Positions 7,718 through 16,061 are shown, counted from the stretch's first letter. The stretch: DNA of 64,000 nucleotides from DATJPR01 sp963843525 (GCA_963843525.1 CAWJKM010000003.1:248001-312000), one strand, 5' to 3'. Numbers and translations are program-made. The notes: generated by a model from the sequence alone, not told the origin.

Positions 7718-9136
7718 ATGAAGCCCGCCCCGATTATTCTCCTCGCCCTCACCCTCATTGCAGGGTGTAGGAAAGAACACCAGCTCTCCTCGGATTCCCC
7801 TCAGGCGATCGAGGCCTACAAACGGGGGGTGACCCAGTACGAACAGTTTAATTTCTCCGAAGCCAAAACCTCATTCGAGTCGGCGATCACTTCGGACTCC
7901 CTCTTTGCCATGGCGTGGTTGCGCCTGGCGGTCGTGCAACTTTCAATTCGCGACGAGCCGCAGGCCGACTCGTGTGTTCAGCGCGCAATGGACCTTGCCT
8001 CCCGGGCAAGCCAACGCGAGCAGCTGTTCATCCGCATGTGGTACTACCGGATGCACTACAATGCCCGCGCCGCGGCATCGACTGCGGACTCTCTCATCGC
8101 ATTCTATCCCGACGAGAAAGAAGCCTATCTCTTCCGCGGAAACCTGTACGAACAGGCGAAGAACTTCGACGCAGCGATCCGATCCTATCAGCGCGCAGTC
8201 CAGGCCGACACTGGATACGCCCTCGCCGTCATGACTCTCGGTTACGCGTACTCCAATATCGGCGACCTGGACAAGTCGATATTCGAAATGCAGCGGTACA
8301 TCCAGCTGGCTCCGAAAGAGCCGGATCCTCTGGCAAGTTACGCCGATATCCTCATGCGGGCAGGGCGATACGATGAAGCACTCGAGCAATACCGGAAATC
8401 GCTTGTCATCAAGCCGGATTACTGGTATTCCATCAGGGAAATCGGCAACATTTATGCAATCAAAGGAAGGTTGAAAGAAGCCGAAGAACAGTTCCACCAG
8501 TCCTTCCGGTATCTTCCCCATAATCGCCAGTTAGAAGCGACGGAGGCATCGGTGGAAGGGAGACTGGCCCTCCTGCGGGGAAATCCGGGAGACGCCGCGA
8601 CGCTCTTTGAGAAGTCGCTCAGTATCGATACGATGAACATCGACGCGGCATACGGCCTTGTGCAGGCGCTTGCACGGAGCAATCAAATTCAGGAAGCGCA
8701 GCGCGTCCTCGAACGGATCCGCTTCGAATTCGAACGACGGGAACTTCTCTCCTCCCCCGCCATGGCGGGATTCTTCCTCGCGAGTTCCATTGTCAAGATG
8801 CATGCCGGCGACTTGGTCCAGGCCCTGGTGCTTTGCGATAGCGGCTTCGCGTACTCGACAACACAGGCCCGAGCGGCAATCTACCGTCAGATGGCAGAGG
8901 TCAACCTCCGGCAGCGAGCGTTTGACGACGGCCTCAGTGCATGCGAAGAAGCCCTCGCCAGCAGTCCCAATTCTCCGGATATCCTCCTCACACTCGAGAG
9001 GATCTACGCCGCCAACGGTGATCGTCGCATGGGTGCGGAGATCGGCGGAAGGCTCCTCGAATTCTGGAAGAACGCTGATCCTGATTTCGCGCCACGGAAG
9101 GAAGTCCTCCGCCTCGTGAAACACCAGCCCTCGTAG
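7718..9136 (+). CDS. TPR-repeat lipoprotein
   Basis: A predicted lipoprotein of 472 residues: the N-terminus MKPAPIILLALTLIAGC has a lipobox ending at Cys17, so the mature protein should be anchored in a membrane facing the periplasm. The rest is built of tetratricopeptide repeats (for example AYLFRGNLYEQAKNFDAAIR, then ALAVMTLGYAYSNIGDLDKS and YSIREIGNIYAIKGRLKEAE), at least eight units. TPR proteins act as protein-binding scaffolds; the partner is not evident. A GTG at 7703 overlapping the upstream stop is possible, but the ATG gives a standard lipoprotein signal. Confidence 0.85.
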   Translation: MKPAPIILLALTLIAGCRKEHQLSSDSPQAIEAYKRGVTQYEQFNFSEAKTSFESAITSDSLFAMAWLRLAVVQLSIRDEPQADSCVQRAMDLASRASQREQLFIRMWYYRMHYNARAAASTADSLIAFYPDEKEAYLFRGNLYEQAKNFDAAIRSYQRAVQADTGYALAVMTLGYAYSNIGDLDKSIFEMQRYIQLAPKEPDPLASYADILMRAGRYDEALEQYRKSLVIKPDYWYSIREIGNIYAIKGRLKEAEEQFHQSFRYLPHNRQLEATEASVEGRLALLRGNPGDAATLFEKSLSIDTMNIDAAYGLVQALARSNQIQEAQRVLERIRFEFERRELLSSPAMAGFFLASSIVKMHAGDLVQALVLCDSGFAYSTTQARAAIYRQMAEVNLRQRAFDDGLSACEEALASSPNSPDILLTLERIYAANGDRRMGAEIGGRLLEFWKNADPDFAPRKEVLRLVKHQPS

Positions 9137-9160
9137 CCGCCTTCCACAACGGAATTTTCA

Positions 9161-10258
9161 ATGGGTTTCCTCTGTGGGATCGTCGGACTGCCCAACGTCG
9201 GCAAGTCCACGCTCTTCAACGCCCTCACGGCGGGTCACGCCGATTGTTCCAACTATCCGTTTTGTACCATCGAGCCCAATGTCGGCGTTGTCCCCGTTCC
9301 GGACGAACGACTGGGTGGGCTCGTCCAGCTGTACCATCCCGAAAAGGTTGTGCCCTCTGTCCTGGAATTCTTTGATATCGCCGGGTTGGTCCGGGGAGCC
9401 AGCCGGGGGGAGGGCCTCGGGAATCAGTTCCTTTCTCATATCCGCGAAGTCGATGCGATAGCTCACGTCGTCCGTTGCTTTGAAGATGCCGCGATAGTGC
9501 ATGTCGATGGAACCATCGATCCGAAGCGGGACATCGAGATCGTCGAAACGGAGCTCCTGCTTAAGGATTTGGAATCGGTTGAGCGACGGCTCGCTGACGT
9601 GCAGCGGAGGGCGAAGGCCGGAGAGAAAAACGCGAAGGCCGAGGCAGACTTCTGGATTTGTATGCGGGGACATCTTGCGGGAGGACACCTTGCCCGCGCC
9701 TTGCCTTCACGGAATGCCGAGGAAAGCGCATGGAGAGGGGGGCTCCATCTTCTGACAGTCAAGCCGGTGATGTACGTCTGCAACGTGTCCGAAGGAGATG
9801 TCGCTCGCGGGAATGCGTTTGTCGATCAGGTCCGGACGATTGCCGGACCTTTCGGAGCGCCCGTCGTGACTGTCAGCGCGGCAATCGAAGCGGAAATCGC
9901 GGGTCTGGATCCGGTCGAACGGGAGGAATTCAGTCGGGGCCTTGGATTGAAGAATTCGGAACTGGACCGGATAATCCTCGCAGGCTATTCGCTCCTTGAC
10001 CTGGTCACATTTTTTACGGTGGGGGAAAAGGAAGTCCGTGCCTGGACGGTAAAGAAGGGGACCCCCGTGGTCTCAGCCGCGGGGCACATTCATTCCGATT
10101 TTGAGCACGGGTTTATCTGTGCCGAGGTCGCACGGTGCGGCGACCTTCTCCGGGCAGGATCCGATCATGCTCTCCGTGAATCGGGTCAACTTCGTATTGA
10201 AGGCAGGGAATACACGGTCCAGGATGGCGACGTCATCCTGGTGAAATTCAGGCTTTGA
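9161..10258 (+). CDS. ychF: Ribosome-binding ATPase YchF (Obg-related)
   Basis: A P-loop NTPase of 365 residues, the normal YchF/OLA1 length. The G1 loop GLPNVGKSTLFNAL lies at residues 9-22, followed by the TIEPNVG segment, the G3 motif in FDIAGLVRGASRGEGLGNQFL, a helical insertion in the middle (about 130-190), and a C-terminal TGS domain ending REYTVQDGDVILVKFRL. The classical NKxD is replaced by a CNVSEGD segment, as expected for this ATP-preferring family. YchF binds the ribosome and influences stress tolerance. Its last 11 bases overlap the convergent DUF59 gene. Confidence 0.96.
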   Translation: MGFLCGIVGLPNVGKSTLFNALTAGHADCSNYPFCTIEPNVGVVPVPDERLGGLVQLYHPEKVVPSVLEFFDIAGLVRGASRGEGLGNQFLSHIREVDAIAHVVRCFEDAAIVHVDGTIDPKRDIEIVETELLLKDLESVERRLADVQRRAKAGEKNAKAEADFWICMRGHLAGGHLARALPSRNAEESAWRGGLHLLTVKPVMYVCNVSEGDVARGNAFVDQVRTIAGPFGAPVVTVSAAIEAEIAGLDPVEREEFSRGLGLKNSELDRIILAGYSLLDLVTFFTVGEKEVRAWTVKKGTPVVSAAGHIHSDFEHGFICAEVARCGDLLRAGSDHALRESGQLRIEGREYTVQDGDVILVKFRL

Positions 10259-10571
10259 CGCCCAGCCTCTTCCGGGCATCCTCGGTCATCATCGCCGGCG
10301 TCCACGCAGGATCCCACACGATTCTCACGTCGGCATCCTTCACTCCCGGAATCGCGAGGAGCTGGTCCCGAATGCTTCGTGAAATCATTCCGCTCATCCC
10401 ACACCCCGGCGTGGTCAGTGTCATCTTTACTCCCACCCAATCGTCGATGATCTTCACGTCGTAAATCAGACCGAGTTCCACCACGTTGACCGGGATTTCG
10501 GGGTCGTAGCAATTCCGGAGTGCGGTGTAGACCTGCTCTTCCGTGATCGTAGTTGCGTTTTGACTTTCCAT
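10248..10571 (-). CDS. MIP18/DUF59 family iron-sulfur assembly protein (SufT-like)
   Basis: A 107-residue member of the DUF59/MIP18 family, whose members (SufT, PaaD, Cia2) help load iron-sulfur clusters onto client proteins. Typical motifs: a start with VYTALRNCYDPEIPVNVVEL, then GLIYDV and LTTPGCGMSG containing the conserved cysteine at about 57. It is the last gene of the run fur-feoA-feoB-small Cys-rich protein-DUF59 on the minus strand, 18 bases after the Cys-rich gene, so iron uptake and cluster assembly appear to be transcribed together. It converges on ychF with an 11-base overlap, leaving no room for an intervening terminator. Confidence 0.88.
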   Translation of the reverse strand: MESQNATTITEEQVYTALRNCYDPEIPVNVVELGLIYDVKIIDDWVGVKMTLTTPGCGMSGMISRSIRDQLLAIPGVKDADVRIVWDPAWTPAMMTEDARKRLGVKA

Positions 10572-10589
10572 AATCTCTCCGATGGGGCT

Positions 10590-10778
10590 TTAGAGTTTTT
10601 CAATATGCACGGGCAGCTTCGGCCAGTCAGTTGTCTGCCCGCATGAAGCTGCGTGGTCCGATTTTGAACACGCGTCGCAACAGGAACCTTTGTGCGAACT
10701 CTTGCGGAAGGCTCCCCGGACCATCAGGACCGCGGTGGCCGCGACGATGCACAGCGAAGCAATCGATTGCCAGTTCAT
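10590..10778 (-). CDS. FeoB-associated Cys-rich membrane protein
   Basis: Small protein of 62 residues: one N-terminal transmembrane helix (about residues 4-21) followed by a cysteine cluster SCCDACSKSDHAASC (residues 32-46). This is the pattern of the FeoB-associated Cys-rich membrane proteins, thought to replace or complement FeoC in many lineages. It begins at the ATG at 10776-10778, two bases after the feoB stop codon, and is followed by DUF59. A longer open frame runs upstream through feoB in another frame, but only this segment is plausible as a gene. Confidence 0.8.
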   Translation of the reverse strand: MNWQSIASLCIVAATAVLMVRGAFRKSSHKGSCCDACSKSDHAASCGQTTDWPKLPVHIEKL

Positions 10779-10780
10779 GA

Positions 10781-12946
10781 CTACCCTCCCAATCCCAACA
10801 ACAGACCTCCCTGATACACCGCAAAGGTTACAACATACGCCAGCACGGTCATGTATCCGATCTGAAAAAGTGGCCATCGCCATCCGTTGGTTTCCCGGCG
10901 CATCACCGCCACCGTCGAGAGGCACTGCATCGCCAGGACGTAATATACCATGATGCAGATCGCAGTCAAGATGGTGAAGACGGGCTTCCCTGTTGCAGGA
11001 TCGCGGTCGTTGCGCATACGGTCGCCGAGATACGTTTGCTCCTGTTCTCCCCGGCCGGCATTGATGTCGTAAATCGTCCCCATCGTGCTCACAAAGACTT
11101 CCCGCTGGAGGAGGGAGCTGACCAGCCCTATGCCTATTTTCCAGTCGAACCCGAGCGGTTTGATGACCGGAGCAATCGCCTGGGCGGTCATGCCCGCAAA
11201 ACTGTGCTGCAGGCGTTCCGAGGGGGTCCCTGTCGCGCTCTTCGGGTATGATGCGAGGAACCAGAGGATGATCGAGGCGCCCAGGATTATCGTGCCTGCT
11301 CTCTGAAGGAATGCCGTCGCCCGTTCCACCGTTTGCAGAAGCACTGAACGGAGAGACGGGATTTTGTACTGCGGAAGCTCCAGAAGAAAAACCGGGGCCG
11401 GGCTTTTCAAAAAAGTCTTCTTGAACAACCATGCGCTCGCCAGAGCCGCTATCAAGCCGAGGAGATACATGGAGAGGAGGGTAATCCCGGCAAGCGAAAA
11501 AAATCCCAAGACCCTCTTCCCGGGAATGAATGCACCGATCATGAGAGTGTACACCGGAAGGCGGGCGCTGCAACTCATCAACGGGGCGACCAGCATCGTC
11601 GCAAGCCTGTCTTTCGGGTTTTCGATCGTTCTCGTTGCCATGATCCCCGGGATGGCGCAGGCAAAAGAACTCAGGAGGGGAATAAACGATTTCCCGTGAA
11701 GGCCCACTTTGCCCATCACCCGGTCCATAATGAATGCGGCGCGCGACATGTACCCGGTATCTTCCAGAATGCCGATGAAGAAGAAGAGGAGGAAGATTTG
11801 GGGGAGGAAGGTCACCACTGCAGACACTCCACTGATGGCACCCTTGATGATGAGATCCTGCAGATCTCCGGGCGGAAGAGCAGTCGCGACTTCTCTTCCA
11901 AGAAGATCAAACCCTTCATGAATCCATTGCATGGGAGCTTCCGCCCACGTGAAAATGGATTGAAAGAGAATGGCCATAACAGCCATGAAGAGGAGCAACC
12001 CCCACACGCGGTGCGTGACGATCCTGTCGATCCTGTCGCTGAAGTTGACTCCTTTGGTTCCCCGATTGGCGACGGCGTCGTGGCACACCCTGCGTATCCA
12101 CTGATAGCGGGAGTCCACGAAAACGGAATTTCTGTTGAATCCCAGGAAGTCCAGCTTTTCGTGATCGCGTCGCACATGGCTGCGGATCTCCTCCGCATAG
12201 GGTGTGAAACGGTCAAGGTGCGCGCTCTCCGCCGAGAGCAAGGTCACTGCGGCATCGTAGGCTTCATCGCCGTGAAGATCATGATGCTGGCGAAGCAGCT
12301 CCATCAATTCCTGGCATTCCCGTTCCACCGGTTCCGGGAGTCGCCACTGATGACTCCGTCCCGTCGCATTCCGGGTTTCTTCGACGGCACTCTTCAATTC
12401 GAGCATACCCGTGCGCTTGTTCGCCACCGTCGGCACGACGCGGACTCCGAGCTCTCTCTCCAGTGTCTTCGCACTCACCGTGATGCCCAGCCCTTCCGCC
12501 GCATCCACCATATTGAGCGCAATGACGAGCGGAAGTTTTTTGTCGATCAGCTGGCTCACGAGGTACAGGCTGCGTTCGACATTCGCGGCGTCGACGACGC
12601 ACACGACGACGTCCGGTCTTGGGGTATGATCGTACCGGCCGAGTAAGATGTCGACGGCGATGTGTTCATCAGGAGAGTTGGCTGAGAGACTGTAGGTCCC
12701 CGGGAGGTCGATGAGTGTGAACCATGAACCGTCGGAGAGAAGAACGCGGCCTTCTTTCTTCTCCACGGTGACTCCGGGGTAGTTCCCCACTTTCTGGCGC
12801 AGTCCGGTAAGCGCGTTGAACAGGGTGGTCTTCCCGGAATTGGGGTTGCCCACCAGGGCTACGGTCCGCGGGGGGATGCCGCCACGATGGCGGTGACGTC
12901 TCCACCGTCCCGTCGAGGTTCGGAATTCAGGAAGCAGGCTGCTCAT
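10781..12946 (-). CDS. feoB: Ferrous iron transporter FeoB
   Basis: Inner-membrane Fe(II) transporter of 721 residues. The N-terminal G domain has G1 GNPNSGKT (33-40), a DLPGTYSL G3 segment and NMVD as G4; the guanine nucleotide cycle gates transport. The C-terminal half carries the two Gate domains with about eight to ten hydrophobic helices, including FIMDRVMGKVGLHGKSFIPL and the CSARLPVY cysteine motif that is usual in FeoB. Its start overlaps the feoA stop by ATGA, indicating translational coupling. It lies in the fur-feoAB operon, so Fur repression under iron sufficiency is likely. Confidence 0.97.
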   Translation of the reverse strand: MSSLLPEFRTSTGRWRRHRHRGGIPPRTVALVGNPNSGKTTLFNALTGLRQKVGNYPGVTVEKKEGRVLLSDGSWFTLIDLPGTYSLSANSPDEHIAVDILLGRYDHTPRPDVVVCVVDAANVERSLYLVSQLIDKKLPLVIALNMVDAAEGLGITVSAKTLERELGVRVVPTVANKRTGMLELKSAVEETRNATGRSHQWRLPEPVERECQELMELLRQHHDLHGDEAYDAAVTLLSAESAHLDRFTPYAEEIRSHVRRDHEKLDFLGFNRNSVFVDSRYQWIRRVCHDAVANRGTKGVNFSDRIDRIVTHRVWGLLLFMAVMAILFQSIFTWAEAPMQWIHEGFDLLGREVATALPPGDLQDLIIKGAISGVSAVVTFLPQIFLLFFFIGILEDTGYMSRAAFIMDRVMGKVGLHGKSFIPLLSSFACAIPGIMATRTIENPKDRLATMLVAPLMSCSARLPVYTLMIGAFIPGKRVLGFFSLAGITLLSMYLLGLIAALASAWLFKKTFLKSPAPVFLLELPQYKIPSLRSVLLQTVERATAFLQRAGTIILGASIILWFLASYPKSATGTPSERLQHSFAGMTAQAIAPVIKPLGFDWKIGIGLVSSLLQREVFVSTMGTIYDINAGRGEQEQTYLGDRMRNDRDPATGKPVFTILTAICIMVYYVLAMQCLSTVAVMRRETNGWRWPLFQIGYMTVLAYVVTFAVYQGGLLLGLGG

Positions 12947-13236
12947 GACGCTTCGCTTTCCGCTGCATAGTCGACGAAAATCGAGTCGGCCAGCGTCTCG
13001 TCTAAACCGATTCTCATGTTATTGACGAGGCAAATCATATTGCCGTTCCCGCGAAGGAGGAGACGAATGGTGGCATTCTCCCGTATCCCGAGCTCGCGCA
13101 TGCGTGTCGAGACCTCCCGGCCAGGATAGTGAAGATGCCGGATCGTTACGTCACAGCCGAGTGGCACTTCTCCGAGGGAGGAAAAATCCTCCGGACGGGG
13201 CACTAGGGCTAATCCTTTTTTCTGCATTTTGCGCAT
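12943..13236 (-). CDS. feoA: Ferrous iron transport accessory protein FeoA
   Basis: SH3-like FeoA protein of 97 residues, an accessory factor of the FeoB transporter. The core has LPLGCDVTI-type sequence (here VPLGCDVTIRHL), then RMRELGIRENATIRLLLRG and a final DETLADSIFV segment. It overlaps the end of fur by 28 bases and the feoB start by four bases, so fur, feoA and feoB form one tightly packed unit. An alternative ATG nine bases downstream would remove three residues. Confidence 0.9.
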   Translation of the reverse strand: MRKMQKKGLALVPRPEDFSSLGEVPLGCDVTIRHLHYPGREVSTRMRELGIRENATIRLLLRGNGNMICLVNNMRIGLDETLADSIFVDYAAESEAS

Positions 13237-13652
13237 GTCCCAAAAATCTGCACTGTTGAACTCTGCGGCGAAAAGCTTTTCTCGGCGCAGACATCGTTCT
13301 GGAGCCGTTCCAGCCGTTCATTCACGAATTCAATGATATCACCGCATTCAAGACAAATCATATGGTGGTGATGCGGACGGCCGAAGGATCGCTCATATCG
13401 GGAACTGTTTTCGGTGAACCGGTATTTTGATACAAGTCCGCAGTCCTGGAGAAGGTCAAGCGTGTTGTACACGGTCGCGCGAGAGACTTTGACGCCATTG
13501 GAAATGAGCCGGTAGTACAACCCCTCTGCATCAAAGTGCCCTTGGATAACCATGACCTCATCGAGGATTGCGTTGCGCTCCTGCGTGGCACGCTTTTTAC
13601 CCGTGCTCTTCAAATACTTTGCAAGAGTCTCACGCGCAGCTTCGCCGTTCAT
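13209..13652 (-). CDS. fur: Fur-family transcriptional regulator
   Basis: Metal-dependent repressor of 147 residues. The winged-helix part contains RATQERNAILDEVM and VSRATVYNTLDLLQDCGLV; the metal and dimerisation domain contains HHHHMICLECGDIIEF and a C-terminal CAKC, giving two CxxC pairs for structural zinc. The order fur-feoA-feoB and a 7-1-7 palindrome just upstream argue that it controls its own operon in response to iron; a PerR-like peroxide sensor cannot be excluded by sequence alone. The ATG at 13652 follows AAGGA. The protein should act in the cytosol as a dimer. Confidence 0.9.
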   Translation of the reverse strand: MNGEAARETLAKYLKSTGKKRATQERNAILDEVMVIQGHFDAEGLYYRLISNGVKVSRATVYNTLDLLQDCGLVSKYRFTENSSRYERSFGRPHHHHMICLECGDIIEFVNERLERLQNDVCAEKSFSPQSSTVQIFGTCAKCRKKD

Positions 13653-13667
13653 AGCCTTCCTTATTTA

Positions 13668-13682
13668 GATTTAGTCTAAATC
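13668..13682 (-). promoter_or_regulatory. Fur/PerR-type operator, perfect 7-1-7 palindrome
   Basis: GATTTAGTCTAAATC is a perfect inverted repeat of 7 bases around one central base, the geometry of Fur and PerR boxes. It directly abuts the -10 element of the fur promoter and lies 16 bases before the fur ATG, so a bound dimer would block initiation. Confidence 0.7.
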
Positions 13683-13711
13683 AATATAGCAGATGGAAGG
13701 TGGGTTGTCAA
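13683..13711 (-). promoter_or_regulatory. Sigma-70 promoter of the fur-feoAB operon
   Basis: On the minus strand: TTGACA (13706-13711), exactly 17 bases, TATATT (13683-13688). Five or six of six consensus bases in each box. Transcription should start within the adjacent palindrome. Confidence 0.75.
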
Positions 13712-13823
13712 GAGGAGGGAGGAATATTTCGGAGCCGCCATCTGCTCTGAATACCTTGCTTTTTTGTATGGATTTCGCGTCCTTTCCAATCATAGATCAG
13801 CAGGCATCATCCACCAGAGCTCC

Positions 13824-14930
13824 ATGAGATCTCCCAGGAATTCGTATCTGGCCGGGAAAAGCATCGTTCCAGCCCCGATTGTAAAGAACATTCGCATTGA
13901 TTCACTAGTCGACAGCTATTTTCAGGCTTACAATGCGGCCCGGCTTCGCGAAGCTTGCCAGTTGTTCGCTGAAAGAATGCTGGAGCCTGATGTTACCATC
14001 GGAGCAAGCTTCACAGGGGCCCTTACGCCGGCCGGGCTGGGTGGCTCCTGCATCGTGCCGTTGATGAAGAATGGGTTCATCGATTGGATTGTCAGCACGG
14101 GCGCAAATCTCTACCACGACACCCATTTCGCGATCGGGCATGCCCTCCACCAGGGGAGCCCGTTTGTTGACGACAGAATCCTCCGGAGAAATGGTGTCAT
14201 CCGGATTTACGACATTCTGTTTGACTATTCCGTACTTCTTGATACTGACGAATTCTTCCGATCTCTCCTTCGAAAAGAAGAATTCCAGAAGGAGATGGGC
14301 ACGGCGGAGCTGCATTATCGACTGGGGCGCTATGTTGCACAGAGAGAGAGAGTCTTGAAGATCAAGCACAGCTCTCTCATCGCGACCGCTTACAAGTGCG
14401 GCGTCCCCGTCTATACCTCCTCTCCGGGCGACAGTTCCATTGGAATGAACATTGCCGAGACCGCACTCGCGGGCTTCAAGACCCGGATTGACGTTCTCCT
14501 GGACGTTAATGAGACCGCGGCGATTGTTCTAGACGCGAAGAGATCCAAAGGGAAAAGCGGCGTCCTCATTTTCGGTGGTGGATCCCCGAAGAACTTTGTG
14601 CTCCAGACCGAGCCTCAGATCCAGGAGGTCTTGAAAATTGATGAAAAGGGGCATGACTTCTTCATTCAGATTACCGATGCCCGGCCGGACACGGGTGGAC
14701 TATCCGGCGCAACGCCGTCGGAGGCCGTGAGCTGGGGGAAGATAAATCCGGATCAACTGCCAGACACGGTGGTTGCCTATCTTGATTCGACAATTGCCAT
14801 GCCGATCTTGACATCGTATGCGTTAGGCCGGCGCAAGCCGCGAAAACTCCGAAGGCTGTACCACCGTCGTGAGGAGCTTGTCGAAAAGCTCCGGAACGAG
14901 TATGAAAAAGCCAGATCCAGAAATCGTTAG
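13824..14930 (+). CDS. Deoxyhypusine synthase-like protein
   Basis: A 368-residue member of the deoxyhypusine synthase family, NAD-dependent enzymes that transfer an aminobutyl group from spermidine. The catalytic lysine motif is intact: EAVSWGKI with Lys306. Other family blocks are RSPRNSYLAGK at the N-terminus, LTPAGLG, STGANLYHD (about 91-99), and a GGGSPKNF dinucleotide segment (251-258). Bacteria lack eIF5A, and several bacterial relatives act as homospermidine synthase-type or polyamine enzymes, so the substrate here is uncertain. The start at ATG 13824 was preferred because RSPRNSY is where family homology normally begins; an upstream frame extends to 13764. Confidence 0.87.
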   Translation: MRSPRNSYLAGKSIVPAPIVKNIRIDSLVDSYFQAYNAARLREACQLFAERMLEPDVTIGASFTGALTPAGLGGSCIVPLMKNGFIDWIVSTGANLYHDTHFAIGHALHQGSPFVDDRILRRNGVIRIYDILFDYSVLLDTDEFFRSLLRKEEFQKEMGTAELHYRLGRYVAQRERVLKIKHSSLIATAYKCGVPVYTSSPGDSSIGMNIAETALAGFKTRIDVLLDVNETAAIVLDAKRSKGKSGVLIFGGGSPKNFVLQTEPQIQEVLKIDEKGHDFFIQITDARPDTGGLSGATPSEAVSWGKINPDQLPDTVVAYLDSTIAMPILTSYALGRRKPRKLRRLYHRREELVEKLRNEYEKARSRNR

Positions 14931-15039
14931 GCTCCTTCGGAGAGTTTTCAGGATGGACCGCCCGGGGAGCATCACCATAACCGGGTCTGGAGAAATGTAA
15001 GAGGTTGACAAGCCACCCCACAAATCAAAGGAGGTTGCA

Positions 15040-15258
15040 ATGAACAAATTGCAGGAATTGAGGGATTTGCTGGCAACATTTGAGAAGGACTTTACAAAGT
15101 TCTACGAGAAGGGGAATAAGTCCGCGGGAACGCGCGTTCGGAAGCATATGAACGAGCTCAAACGGAAAGCCCAGGAAATCCGGAAAGAAGTGCAGGAAAT
15201 CAAGGCGAAAATGGAGGGTGGGCCGGAAGGGTCTGACGACTCGGACACCAAAGAGTAG
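15040..15258 (+). CDS. Histone H1-like protein Hc1
   Basis: A 72-residue lysine-rich protein with the pattern of bacterial Hc1 proteins common in Bacteroidota and relatives: an N-terminal helix (LQELRDLLATFEKDFTKFYE), then SAGTRVRKHMNELKRKAQEIRKEVQEIK in two parts, and an acidic tail. It is likely to bind DNA and help compact the nucleoid. A very strong ribosome site (AAAGGAGG) lies six bases before the ATG, consistent with high expression. It ends at a bidirectional terminator shared with rpsU. Confidence 0.85.
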   Translation: MNKLQELRDLLATFEKDFTKFYEKGNKSAGTRVRKHMNELKRKAQEIRKEVQEIKAKMEGGPEGSDDSDTKE

Positions 15259-15297
15259 GGGTTGGTCAACGGCGTCGGCGAGAAGCCAGCAGAAAAA

Positions 15298-15329
15298 AGA
15301 AGAAACCCACCGATCGGTGGGTTTCTTCT
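15298..15329. terminator. Bidirectional terminator between hc1 and rpsU
   Basis: A perfect 32-base palindrome (arms 15298-15313 and 15314-15329; core ACCCACCGATCGGTGGGT) flanked by an A-run on the left and TTTCTTCT on the right, placed between two convergent genes. Confidence 0.85.
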
Positions 15330-15335
15330 GTAATC

Positions 15336-15530
15336 CTACATCTGTTCTGCAATCGTGCGTTGCGCGCGGCGAATTGCCTTCAGCTTTTTCATACGTTTCT
15401 TCACAGAAGGTTTGGTGAAGTACGCACGCTTCTTGAACTCCTTCAAGACGCCGGAGCGTTCATACTTCTTCTTGAAACGCTTTATCGCGCGATCGATGGG
15501 TTCGCCTTCAGCGACCATGATGCCGACCAT
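15336..15530 (-). CDS. rpsU: 30S ribosomal protein S21
   Basis: Small-subunit ribosomal protein bS21, 64 residues, needed for base-pairing of the mRNA leader with 16S rRNA. The family pattern is clear: MVGIMVAEGEPIDRAIKRF, then KKKYERSGVLKEFKKRAYF and a basic, RMKKLKAIRRAQ-type tail. A strong ribosome site (GGAAGGAGG) lies seven to eight bases before the ATG. It follows the zinc-ribbon gene by 34 bases and shares its terminator with hc1. Confidence 0.96.
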   Translation of the reverse strand: MVGIMVAEGEPIDRAIKRFKKKYERSGVLKEFKKRAYFTKPSVKKRMKKLKAIRRAQRTIAEQM

Positions 15531-15564
15531 TCAATCCACCTCCTTCCATGTGCTAACGGTTGTA

Positions 15565-15981
15565 TCAAAGTATTGTGCCAGGCCCACTCCCCGCTCTTTC
15601 CTGAGGATCCGCGACCACGCTTTCCAGCAGGCGCCGTTCTCCTTCTCGCTCAAACATGACAACAATCGCCCTTCCTCCTCCTGACGTCCGCTCCTTGGAA
15701 ACGATCTTGCCGATATCGTCCAGTTCAGAATGGAAAATGGCATCGCCCACACTGTAGGTCTTCTCAGGACGATATTCTGCGCAAGTAGCCCGGTCGAGTT
15801 TCTTGCGAGATTCCTCTATTTCGTGCTGGAGCGACGTCTGGTCGATCAACATCGCATGTCTGCACCGGGTGCATCGGTACCAGATTTTCGTCGGTTGATT
15901 ATCAACCGATCCTACACTCTCCATCTTTGTTGTGCGGTCACAATGAGAACAATGATGGAGAATACTCTTTCCCTTTGCCAT
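15565..15981 (-). CDS. Zinc-ribbon protein with C-terminal SH3/CarD-like segment
   Basis: A 138-residue protein: an N-terminal zinc ribbon with Cys11, Cys14, Cys37 and Cys40 (CSHC...CTRC), a helical charged linker (about 48-68), and a beta-rich segment YSVGDAIFHSELDDIGKIV (76-94) resembling the RNAP-interacting or KOW-like half of CarD-type proteins. The role is unknown; a nucleic-acid or RNA polymerase-associated function is an inference. The ATG at 15981 follows GGAGG with ideal spacing; an ATG at 15993 lies upstream of that ribosome site. It precedes rpsU on the same strand, so the two are probably co-transcribed. Confidence 0.75.
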   Translation of the reverse strand: MAKGKSILHHCSHCDRTTKMESVGSVDNQPTKIWYRCTRCRHAMLIDQTSLQHEIEESRKKLDRATCAEYRPEKTYSVGDAIFHSELDDIGKIVSKERTSGGGRAIVVMFEREGERRLLESVVADPQERAGSGPGTIL

Positions 15982-16061
15982 CCTTACCTCCATGGTGTAT
16001 AGAAGCCAGTCGACGGAATCTCGGGTCCGGGGGATGAACGGGGAGACGCTGAATTCATTTA

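Noticed and set aside
11696..12646. A 316-codon plus-strand frame opposite feoB
   Set aside because: Antisense to an unmistakable FeoB; composition (His, Arg, Glu rich) is that of a mirror frame.
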